NCBI GenBank assembly: GCA_001939145.1
Contig: LSRX01000069.1
Coordinates: forward strand, 25,146-89,145
Length of the DNA stretch: 64,000 nucleotides
Direction of reading: 5' to 3'
From: Symbiodinium microadriaticum
Lineage: Eukaryota; Sar; Dinophyceae; Suessiales; Symbiodiniaceae
Position numbers and translations under genes: made by a program. Every line of letters begins with the position of its first letter. Positions within the stretch are counted from its first letter, which is position 1. This document shows positions 42,319 to 50,957 of the stretch, in pieces. The notes under the pieces were generated by a model. That model saw only the letters and a program-made list of their open reading frames with translations, ran no database searches and had not been told where the DNA came from.

Positions 42319-43617
42319 GATAGTTGCCTGATTGTTCAGAAAAGGGGGGCTTGGAAAAGCAGCGAGGACGGAGGTGCAGTGCCCTCTTTCACGATCTGAT
42401 TTGCATGTCTGCCGTTTTTGGGAGGAGGGCTTGCTTGTGGCTAGTTCCAAGCCAGGCTCAGCTTGGGCGATCTGATGCCAGCTGCTGCAGCGGGCCCGTC
42501 TCCGTCAAGGCGATTTCACTCTGGAGCCTCGAGCAGGAAGGGAGCTGAGCAAACGTATATCCGGGCATCATTAGTTACCAGAGCAGGCGCCCATCGGCAT
42601 GGCAAGACCTGCATGCGAGCCCCGACGATTTGTTCCAGCAAACCAAATCCTGTCGACCCTTTTGAGCCCTGAGCCTGCTACCAGCAGCACCCCTGGAGCC
42701 GGCGAAAGGAATGCCAAGGCCCTGTTGTTTTATTAATGTTGGAGCTTCCTGAGTGCATGCGACTGCTCTTGTCGACGGAAGGATCTAGTCAGCGGGCCGT
42801 TGCTACATAATTCGTGCTGTCTCTTATATGCTAGATGTTATGTATTCTATGCACATTATCGTCTTCTTGCTTTGTGTTATCTACCATCTGTTATTGCAGG
42901 AGCTTCCGGCTTAGCTGAATGCCCCGCTGAGCTCCACGTCATGGAATCCGAAAGGCTGGAGGGTTTTCAGTGCTCGATTGGGTTTTGCCATCGTCGCTTT
43001 TCTGTGCAGCACCACGATGTGACACGTGTCCTACAGGTTTGATCCCAAGCTCACGTGTCTAACGCCTCAGATCCGCAGAGGGCTGTATCTTCACGAGACC
43101 AACCAGATCATGACTGCGCTTGTGCGTTTGTTGAAGCTCCTGAGTTTGCATGCGGTTCGCAGGAGCTCTGGGCTTCAGCTAGGCCGCGGCCCGGTGACCC
43201 AGTCGTGACGTCTGTACAGTAGGGGGTAGATCGGCCGGCAGCTTGCAGACTGTACTTTCTTTCGGTTCTAGCTTGAGTGTAGGATGTGCTCGGGATTGGT
43301 CTGGCTCAGAACATGCAACGTCAAGAGAGAACCTCTGCCAGTGGTGCCTTCAAGCTCGATTTCCCAAATCTCTAGCATTGAAAAGCCGAGTCCTTGCGAT
43401 GCCCAAATCGTTCAGGTCGGACGGCTTCTGATCCTGCAGTTGCAGGATTCTCCAACAACACCTCGGCTCGCTGCGCTCCGCTGAGGGGACGCTTTTTTTT
43501 CAGGCCGAAGCTCAAAAGTGATGGAAGACTTTGGGGAACTGGAGTTGAAAGGTTGTGGTGGTGTGCCAGCTAGATTTAATGTGAGGTATCATAGATTAGA
43601 TCCCACAGCAAGAAGGG

Positions 43618-43676
43618 CTTACTTGCAGATTGCTGGGACATTCCGAACATTCACGGTCTCATCAGTGAGGCATGTT
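43618..43676 (+). pseudogene. possible 3'-end relic of the solenoid-lipase family
   Basis: CTTACTTGCAGATTGCT followed after a gap by ACGGTCTCATCAGTGAGGCATG resembles the family's final codons and stop region (ACTACTTGCAGATTGCT ... ACGGCCTCATAAG..AGG.CATG). Only short words match, so this is weak. Confidence 0.3.
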
Positions 43677-43730
43677 GTTCGGACTCTCTCTTATGTCCTC
43701 TGCCTTTTGCTCTTGCTCACTGACCGGCAA

Positions 43731-43835
43731 TACGGTTGATGATATAAATCCTGCATTACCCTAAGGACCCTAAACTATGGGAATTATGGTATATGCCTTA
43801 TTATGGGTAATGCAGGATTTATATCGTCAACCGTA
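43731..43835. mobile_element. 105-bp TA-flanked inverted-repeat element (MITE family 1), copy 1
   Basis: Left end TACGGTTGATGATATAAATC and right end GATTTATATCGTCAACCGTA are near-perfect inverted repeats; pairing continues into CTGCATTACC / GGTAATGCAG, so about 30 bp at each end pair. The middle reads AAGGACCCTAAACTATGGG. TA at both borders fits Tc1/mariner-type target duplication. Further copies are at 53541, 58261 and 63098. Confidence 0.85.
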
Positions 43836-44388
43836 TCTCTTTTCTGGCCAGGCTCATAATGATTAGATGCGGACCTGATGTCTCTTTGGCAAGGTGCCGC
43901 GCCTGCGACCCGCCGCCAAACCTGGATAAGATTCCTTTTTTGGAAGTCTGCAGGCCAGGCATCTATCTTAGCAACGTTTCATGTTGTTCATGCTCTTTAG
44001 CGGCAGATCATGCTTGGGTGCAGATGCGAAGTCCTTGCATGTAGCCGCTTGTAGCCCTGTAATATGTTGCCTCCGTGGTGTTGCGATAGCTTCGCCCTGA
44101 GTCCGAGAGTTGTTGCGACAAGGCTATCACTCTGGTGTTCTCCAACTTGCAAGATGTATGCGCGCATTGCGAGTAGTGATGCTTGTGTGTCCCCCTGGAT
44201 CTCTGCAATGGTACCGAACAATCTCTAGAAGTGGATAGGCCACCATCCTTCCTGACATCGTCGCTGTGCACTTTGCTGGGCGTTTGGCACAAACACGTGT
44301 CTCAAGCCCGGGGTCCGTGGTCCCACGCACTGCGGCTAGCCCTGAATCCGAAGTCGCTTCAGTCGTTACCGTCTCAAGGCCAGGGAGA

Positions 44389-47300
44389 ATGGCAGAGCTG
44401 AGACCCTCAGGCCCGGCTCGTTCCTCGCTGCTTACACCGCATGCGACTTTCCGGGTTTATCCCTGCGTGGGCCGCCTGCGCTCCTTGCCCGGCTTTGGCT
44501 GCAACGGAACTGTAGCGGTGTGGCTGGGCAGTTGCGTGGCACTTTGGAGACGAAGCAGGCGGCAGTCCCTGCGCCATCAAACGCCTTGTTCTCGTGCTCG
44601 GACAGTACGCTTCTGCCACGACGAAGAGTACAGTCAGCGCTTGGACGCGATTCTTTGGGACTTGGTTATGCCAGAAGCCTTCTTTACAGTAGACGTGCCA
44701 AGCAGGGCAGGCATTCGTTATGAAGACATTCCAGACCCGCTTGCTAGTTCTGTTCGGCAGGCTTGGGCAGGCATTCGTTATGAAGACATTATCAATCCAG
44801 ACCCGCAACCTAGTTCTGTTCGGCAGGCTTGGGCAGGCATTCGTTATGAAGACATTATCATTCCAGACCCGCAACCTAGTTCTGTTCGGCAGGCTTGGGC
44901 AGGCATTCGTTACAAGTATGAAGACATTCCAGACCCGCTTGCTAGTTCTGTTCGGCTGCAGGCTTTGCGCGATCAGCAGAGGCGGTCCGCATTGTTCATT
45001 GCTTTGAGCCAGCAAAGGCAATGGGACAAGATACCGACCAAGGTGCTCAAACATCCAGGCTACGGGGACCTAGCCAAAGAAGCCTTCGAGCAGAAGGTCT
45101 CGGCCAGGCTCCTGGATGAGTATTTCGAGGAAATAGGGCCACCGCTTTTGGGCGATCCGGAGCTGCGGTCGTGGGCTTTTGTGGTTCTGGATGGAAAGAT
45201 TTGGCCCAAATGGCATAACCGACTTTTCAGTCTGATTCTGGATCTCTTGAGCAGCAAAGATCCGCCAACACGGAGCTGTACTTCGGCTTTGCAGTTCTTG
45301 AAAAAGCAGCTGCGGGACACTTTGAGCGAGGAGCAAGTCCAGACGATGGTGGACTGGATAGCAAAAAAGGGGTGGACAGAGATGGACAAGCTGGTTACAT
45401 TTTTCGACACAGGTGCACGGCAGACTCTGTCAGAAGCCCGCCTGCGAGCCCTACAGCTGTTGAATGAGACGATGCCGAGCCAGTCGATCGCTGTGCAGAC
45501 AGAGAAGTTCTTGCCTTGGCTGAACAGTGCAGACAAGCAGACAAGAGCTGCCACGCAGCATCTGTTCGAGCAGAAAATCTCGAAAGAAGTGCTAATTGAA
45601 CACTTCGGGAAGATCGCTCCGCCGCTTTTCGCTGAGCCGCAAGCGCATTCGTGGTCCTGTCGCTTCCTGACGGAACGGATTTCGCCCCACCTTTGCACGG
45701 AGCTCATCGACTGGATCATCGAGATCCTCAAGAGCCCAGAACCACTGTCGAGTAGCAGTAAGCAGGGGCTCTTAGAGTTCATGAAAGAGCAGCTGCCATA
45801 TCAGCTGAGTGCGCCGCATGTTTCCAAGATTGCTACCCTCCTCGATTGTTCTGAGCTCCATTTGCAGAGATGGACTTTGCAACTACTGCAAGAACGGATG
45901 CCAGACTCAGTCGTCACGGTGCTGCTCACCGAGCAATGGCAGCGGATCTTGGTCCTGCTGTGTCACACAAACCACTCGAATCGCACATCCAGGCTCGTTT
46001 TGCAGAAAGCATCTGCGCTCTCAAGAAAGCAGCTTGCCGAGCATTCGCGGCAGCTTGCAGTTGTGTTCCACAAAACGGGCTTCCTGGACGATTTTGAGAA
46101 GATCTTCCTGGATCTCCTGAACAATGTCCTGCAGCATGACTGGGCAGAGCTCTTGACAAAGCTGCCGGTCTCTTGTCTCCTTGAGGTTGCTGTGGAACCC
46201 GAGGACATGCTTGCCTGGCGAGATGCAGAAGGCAACACCTGGCTGCACGTGGCCGCAAAGGCAGGGCACCTGGAGGCCTGCGAGGAATTGGTGGACCAGG
46301 TTGGCCTCCCCTTGCGCGAGAAGAACGAAGCTGGCGACGAGCCGCTTGCTCTTGCAGCGAGTCGCGAAGTGGATCGGTTCCTGAGGAGCAGGATGCACTT
46401 CCGGGAGACTCGCTTCGGCTACGGGAATGCCTTCGACGAGATGGATCAGGATGAAAGGCAGGTGTCCGCGGTGAACTGGTACACGGTGCCTCTCCCTGGC
46501 ATGACCGGCCATTGTGGAGGCCTCCACTCCTTCCTCGTTGTCACCGTCTCCTCCGAAGCGAATCAGAGAACAAAACGCTACGTGCTCGAGAAGACCGGGT
46601 CCTTTGGCAGGGAGCTCCATCAGAGGCACGGCGTCTTTATCGGCAGCCAAGATCTGAGCAGCAACTTGAAGAGCGTACATGGCCTAATCGTGCACAAGCA
46701 GCTGACCCTTAGCTCTCGGAGCCTGCGGGGAGGCTTGAAGATGAAGGAGCTCCATGAGGTGGCTCACGGCACGGGCCCGTATGATCTTGCAAGCTCGAAT
46801 TGCCATCATGCCGTCCAGAAAGTCTTCAACCACTGCTGTGCCAGAGAAGAAGACCAGGAGCGGCAGCCACCAAACGAGTGGTTGGCAAGAGTTGTCGCCA
46901 TGCTTGGGCTGGACGGTCTGTTCAACTCAACCAGCTCTGGCTCTCAAGGCTCGGGTTCTGATGTTGCCTCCGCGAATTCGGAAGTGGCATCAGGCAGCCA
47001 TCCTGCAGATCGCCCGAGTGGCTTTACGCGGTCCGTTGACCTCCGTTGCGACGGCTTCGCAGAAGTTGCTGCTGCTTTGAGCCTGGCAGTGTACGAGGAG
47101 GATCCTGCAATCGTCTTGAGGCCAACGGAGGCAGGCGCTCTGTCCATACGCAACAACTTGGGCAGACCCGTGATCTTACACGACCACACCACGCAAACTA
47201 GACTGGACGCTGCCGAGAGAACATGTGTTCAAACCGCTGGTGCCGATAAGATTCTCGTGGATGTGTACGATGTGGAATGCATTCCGGGGCTCTATTCCTG

Positions 47301-48312
47301 GCGACGTTTGGCCCAGACACAACCGGTCTGGAGCGGGCTTGCCTATGATTTGTCCACAGACTTCCGAGGTGATGTTGTGCTGCAGGAGGTGGTGTCATTT
47401 GCATCGAGACAACCCGGAGACGTGCTTCATACGGCTCAGAAGAGCGGCACCAACAGTCCCGTGCAATGGCTCCTGGCCAGATCGTGCTCCGTGCTCTACG
47501 TCGCCTTCCGGGGAACGAATGATGGGCAGGATATCGCAATTGACCTCGGCGCCGTGCCAGACTGTCACAGATTCAAAGAGTACGGTATCGGCGTGCACGG
47601 AGGGATTGCCCATGCCCTCGAGCAGGAGGGAGATGGAATTTGTCATGTTGTGAGCGATGTGCTGCAGGCTTTGAAGGAGCACCTCCAACAAGGAGATCGG
47701 TTGGTCCTTTGCGGCCACTCGTTGGGTGGAGGTTATGCCCAAGTGATGGCTGTCCACTTGTTGACCCGCGAGTTGGAAGTCACGGCCGTCCGAACCTTCG
47801 GCGCTCCACACGTCCTGGTGCCTCTTTCCAGACAGGAAGATCGACAAAAACTCTGGTGCACGCTGGACTCGATCACGCAGCATTGGGTGCACGACTGGGA
47901 CCCCGTCCCGAGGCTTCCCGTTTGCAAGACCTGGTTGTTCGACGCTTTGCCGAAGCTGAAGCAGGAGGTCGTCACAGGGCTGAGAGTCGGAATTGGACAG
48001 AAGTACATCCAAGCACTCCGGCAGACCTTTGATGAGACCAATGATGAGACCAAGGCGAAACTCTTGGAGCGCTATGACGTCGTGGGCGAGGTCGTGCTGG
48101 TCAGCAAGGCGACGAGCGTGGCCCTCCATGCAAGCGAGGTGTCGGCAGCTTTGAAAGAGTTGCTCGGCGAGAGACCTCCCAAGTCAGTGATGACTCCGAG
48201 CACGCTCTTTGCTTACCACAGCATGGAGGACTACCTGCAGATTGCTCACAAGCTGATGGCCTCATACGCAAGGCCATGCACGGTTTCTCTTCGATTCTAT
48301 CCTAAATTCTAG
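44389..48312 (+). CDS. HEAT / ankyrin / LRAT-like / class 3 lipase protein, copy G, with repeat-bearing N-terminus and lost stop
   Basis: 1307 residues from the first in-frame ATG. The first 100 residues are unlike other copies: Ser/Arg-rich, with a mildly hydrophobic patch (T-V-A-V-W-L-G-S-C-V-A-L-W), perhaps a targeting sequence. Then come four tandem units of 20-22 residues (A-G-I-R-Y-E-D-I ... P-D-P ... S-S-V-R). HEAT-like repeats follow to about 612, starting with A-F-E-Q-K-V-S as in pseudogene A'. Ankyrin begins at Gly615; proposed His713 (GGLHSF) and Cys805 (SNCHHAV); lipase Ser1111 (GHSLGGGYAQ), Asp1171 (DWDPVPRLP), His1277 (YHSMEDY). The usual TAA after ...M-A-S is TAC (48265-48267), adding 15 residues (Y-A-R-P-C ...) before a TAG that lies in the conserved 3' flank. 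Catalytic residues are complete. Confidence 0.9.
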   Translation: MAELRPSGPARSSLLTPHATFRVYPCVGRLRSLPGFGCNGTVAVWLGSCVALWRRSRRQSLRHQTPCSRARTVRFCHDEEYSQRLDAILWDLVMPEAFFTVDVPSRAGIRYEDIPDPLASSVRQAWAGIRYEDIINPDPQPSSVRQAWAGIRYEDIIIPDPQPSSVRQAWAGIRYKYEDIPDPLASSVRLQALRDQQRRSALFIALSQQRQWDKIPTKVLKHPGYGDLAKEAFEQKVSARLLDEYFEEIGPPLLGDPELRSWAFVVLDGKIWPKWHNRLFSLILDLLSSKDPPTRSCTSALQFLKKQLRDTLSEEQVQTMVDWIAKKGWTEMDKLVTFFDTGARQTLSEARLRALQLLNETMPSQSIAVQTEKFLPWLNSADKQTRAATQHLFEQKISKEVLIEHFGKIAPPLFAEPQAHSWSCRFLTERISPHLCTELIDWIIEILKSPEPLSSSSKQGLLEFMKEQLPYQLSAPHVSKIATLLDCSELHLQRWTLQLLQERMPDSVVTVLLTEQWQRILVLLCHTNHSNRTSRLVLQKASALSRKQLAEHSRQLAVVFHKTGFLDDFEKIFLDLLNNVLQHDWAELLTKLPVSCLLEVAVEPEDMLAWRDAEGNTWLHVAAKAGHLEACEELVDQVGLPLREKNEAGDEPLALAASREVDRFLRSRMHFRETRFGYGNAFDEMDQDERQVSAVNWYTVPLPGMTGHCGGLHSFLVVTVSSEANQRTKRYVLEKTGSFGRELHQRHGVFIGSQDLSSNLKSVHGLIVHKQLTLSSRSLRGGLKMKELHEVAHGTGPYDLASSNCHHAVQKVFNHCCAREEDQERQPPNEWLARVVAMLGLDGLFNSTSSGSQGSGSDVASANSEVASGSHPADRPSGFTRSVDLRCDGFAEVAAALSLAVYEEDPAIVLRPTEAGALSIRNNLGRPVILHDHTTQTRLDAAERTCVQTAGADKILVDVYDVECIPGLYSWRRLAQTQPVWSGLAYDLSTDFRGDVVLQEVVSFASRQPGDVLHTAQKSGTNSPVQWLLARSCSVLYVAFRGTNDGQDIAIDLGAVPDCHRFKEYGIGVHGGIAHALEQEGDGICHVVSDVLQALKEHLQQGDRLVLCGHSLGGGYAQVMAVHLLTRELEVTAVRTFGAPHVLVPLSRQEDRQKLWCTLDSITQHWVHDWDPVPRLPVCKTWLFDALPKLKQEVVTGLRVGIGQKYIQALRQTFDETNDETKAKLLERYDVVGEVVLVSKATSVALHASEVSAALKELLGERPPKSVMTPSTLFAYHSMEDYLQIAHKLMASYARPCTVSLRFYPKF
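44707..44961 (+). repeat. coding minisatellite in copy G, four units of 60-66 bp
   Basis: Units start at 44707, 44767, 44833 and 44899 with GCAGGCATTCGTTA and encode A-G-I-R-Y-E-D-I ... P-D-P ... S-S-V-R-(Q-A-W). Unit lengths of 60, 66 and 66 keep the reading frame; the fourth has an extra Tyr-Lys pair. Bases between units are nearly unchanged, so the expansion is recent. Confidence 0.92.
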
Positions 48313-48317
48313 ATCGC

Positions 48318-48345
48318 AAGCGGAGGTTGGGGGCATCCTCCGCTT
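48318..48345 (+). promoter_or_regulatory. conserved 3' hairpin, copy G
   Basis: AAGCGGAGG, loop TTGGGGGCAT (one base longer), CCTCCGCTT. It lies 51 bases after the former stop position (48265-48267) but only 6 bases after the stop now used. Confidence 0.68.
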
Positions 48346-48460
48346 GATAGTTGCCCGATTGTTCAGAGAAGGGGGCCTTGGAAAAGCAGGAAGGACTTCC
48401 CGCTTTCACGATTTGATTTGCATCTCTGCAGTTTTTGGAGGCAGTGTTGCTCGTGGCTTT

Positions 48461-48726
48461 CGCTGTGATGTCGTCGGCGAGGTCGTGCTCGGAGCAAGGC
48501 CACAAGATCGGCGCTCAGCGGACGTGAAGACGCCGCAGCGTTGAATGAGCTGCTTGTCGAAAAGCCTCCAGAGTCACTCCTGACTACTAATCTCGTCACT
48601 TATCATAGCATAGCATGGAGGACTACTTGCAGCCTGTCTGTCCGGCAATTGACGGCCTCACAAGCAAGGCCTGCGAAATGCCGGCATGTTCATGTAGTAT
48701 AGTGTTGTAAACGGAGGTGTCCTCCA
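48461..48726 (+). pseudogene. 3'-terminal fragment of a solenoid-lipase copy
   Basis: Starting at CGCTGTGATGTCGTCGGCGA the sequence matches the last 75-80 codons of the family (R-Y-D-V-V-G-E-V-V-L ..., E-K-P-P-E-S, then YHS and ATGGAGGACTACTTGCAG, then ACGGCCTCA) but with frameshifts, a duplicated CATAG near 48606-48613, and CAA in place of the TAA stop. A shortened hairpin, GGAGG-TGT-CCTCC, follows at 48713-48725. It lies directly in the 3' flank of copy G and appears to be what is left of a ninth copy. Confidence 0.75.
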
Positions 48727-50894
48727 TCTGGGAGCTGTTCACTAGCCAGCAGTGGACTTGGCAAAAGCGGTCAGGGCGCAGCGTTCATGATCTGAGTGCT
48801 TCTAGCTTCGACAGTGTTGCCGTTAAGAGCAACGCCAGGCTCGATTTGGTGCTCTTCCTTCGGTTGCTGCAGCAAGGAATGAGGCTACGGGCGAGGGAAG
48901 CGAACCCGAGGGTGAGCTTTGAGTCTCCGGGCATTGGCTGACGGGTTCAGCGGTCCTTCAACCTATCTTCCTCGGGAGTACTTTTGCTAAACAAATGTTG
49001 TACCACTATTAAAATAGTCTTCAACATGCCGCAACCACATGCATACGCAGCTTTCCAATTCAGAGCACCCAAGCTGTCTCATCCTCTGTGGCAGGCCGCC
49101 TTAGATCTCCAGGACGCAATCGCCATCGTCTTCAGCCAAATGCGAAAGCTGCTGTGCGCATCTGCAGCAAGATGACAAGCTTCATGTGTTCCCTCCATCG
49201 ACATCAGCAGGAGTTCGGTGCGAGGTGTCTGCGTGTGAGTTTGTCTCTGCGTGTGTGTGATGCATATGTTCGTGCTTTTCAGACTCGAAACATCCAATAG
49301 AGTACACAGTGCACGGTGCACACGACTTGCAGACCCTCAGCATCGTCTTGGAAAGAGCTTCGCTAGGTAAATGCAGTCCTGAGGCCTTCCAGGATATTGC
49401 AGCCAGACTGACTCACCCCGTTCTGGCCCTCGCACGCAGCCTTCGGAGGCATCAACTTACGGCTGCAATCCGAGAATGTAAATGTAGCAGCCGCTCCATG
49501 GCCCTGCAATGGATGACTGGCCGGACAGCCCTCGGAGAGGCCGCCTCAAGGGTCCTCGGATGAATCACGTCCCACACCGGAATCTGCGGGTCTGATGGAG
49601 CCGCTGCGCGCAGATTCCTCGGGCTTCTCGGTGTCTTGGTTGTCGCTGGGGGTCGCCCCGGCTCGCTCATCACAGGGAGGAGCACTGCCCAGCTGCAGGG
49701 CCACGAATGCTTGCGTTGTGATGCATGACAGCACGAGCCGTGATGTTCAGCGTTGCTTGGAGCTAAATTTCAGTTGCAAGGCAACACTCCCGAAGTGAAT
49801 GGGATAGTTCGAGCGAAGGGTTGAGGTTGCTGTTCAGAGCAGGCTCGGTGATGCTCTCTGTGTCTCTCAGTCTCTTTCTTGCCAGGTCGTCCTAGTGACC
49901 TTCCTGCTGCTTCCGGAGCAGCTCCTCGGTTTCAGTGAGGAGCTCCCATTCGGGGAGAGGTCCGGGTCAATTTTTTGCAGCTTAAGCCTTCTGTTTTTGG
50001 TACGACACTGGAGTTAGGACAAGCCTGGGGCTTAGAGCCTCAATTCCACGGTGATGCTGGTGGTGGCGGTGGACAGCCCTACTGAGTATATACCTACCTA
50101 CTGGCTTTCCGTGTCCCTGTCACGACTTGGCTGACGAAATTTCCCACAGGAGCTCTGGAAGCTTCAGCAGAAGCTGCGGCGGGAGCTGGGCCAGGCATTG
50201 TTGGCCTGGCGTTGACAGACGTCGTTCCCGTCATCAGCAGTATCTGCGAGGGCATTCTTGAGGTCTCTCCGACTGAGCGTATTCTGGGAAATGCATTTAG
50301 TTTGCGATCCCCGGAGCAGGTCGTCCGCTCTTTTTCCGGGAACCCCATCATCAGGCCTCTTTGTCTTGTTGCCGTTGCACCGTTTTGCTTGAAGCCTTAG
50401 GCTCTGTGAGATGTGGTTCAGTATGCGTGGCCAGCTCGACCCGCCTCCCTCTCCGATCCACTTATCTTCACCGATCGCCAGGGCGATCTTGGATGCGGCA
50501 TATTGGATCCTGAGGCCGCCGCGCCTTCAACGGTTTCAGGTTGAGAGGGCCCGAGGCGAAGAACGGAGGCTAAGACTGCGCAGTCGAGAAGTCCTGCTAC
50601 TTGCCGGCCTTGCGTTCCAGCGGAATGGAGTTGCTCACATTGTTGAACTTCGACAAATTTCGCCCCGAAGACGTGTCATGCTCCTTGTTATCCGATGTGC
50701 CAACTGCGGGTGTACCCGGTTGTACCGTTGGAGGGTGTCTTAAACTGAGGCCATTTATGCAAACTCCTTATCGCGGCATTGAGCTCCGTACCTATACTTG
50801 AGCCCCAGACCCCAAACGCCCTCTACCCCTACCCTAAAGCCCTTAACTCCCAAAGGAGCCTTTACAATCGAGAGCAAGACAGCCAGAGCTTGAG

Positions 50895-50957
50895 ACCCTA
50901 AACCCTATAAACCCCATAAGCCCTATAAACCCTATAAGCCCTATAAACCCTAAACCC
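50895..50957. repeat. telomere-like CCCTATAAA/CCCTAAA array
   Basis: Tandem ACCCTAAACCCTATAA and CCCTATAAGC words, C-rich strand. Confidence 0.85.

Larger units (their letters stand above)
42319..44388. other. spacer between copies F and G
   Basis: No supported gene. The first 200 bases match the B and G 3' flanks, and 42914-42995 matches 22793-22877 in the B-C spacer. A possible relic of the family's last codons lies at 43618-43676. A 105-bp inverted-repeat element sits at 43731-43835. The open frame of copy G extends upstream to a GTG at 44266. Confidence 0.5.

Noticed and set aside
50094..50743. Possible genes at 50094-50351 (minus) and 50411-50743 (plus)
   Set aside because: Short, overlapping frames with Ala/Arg bias and no recognisable motif. 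A splice-like CCCACAG before 50150 is not enough support.
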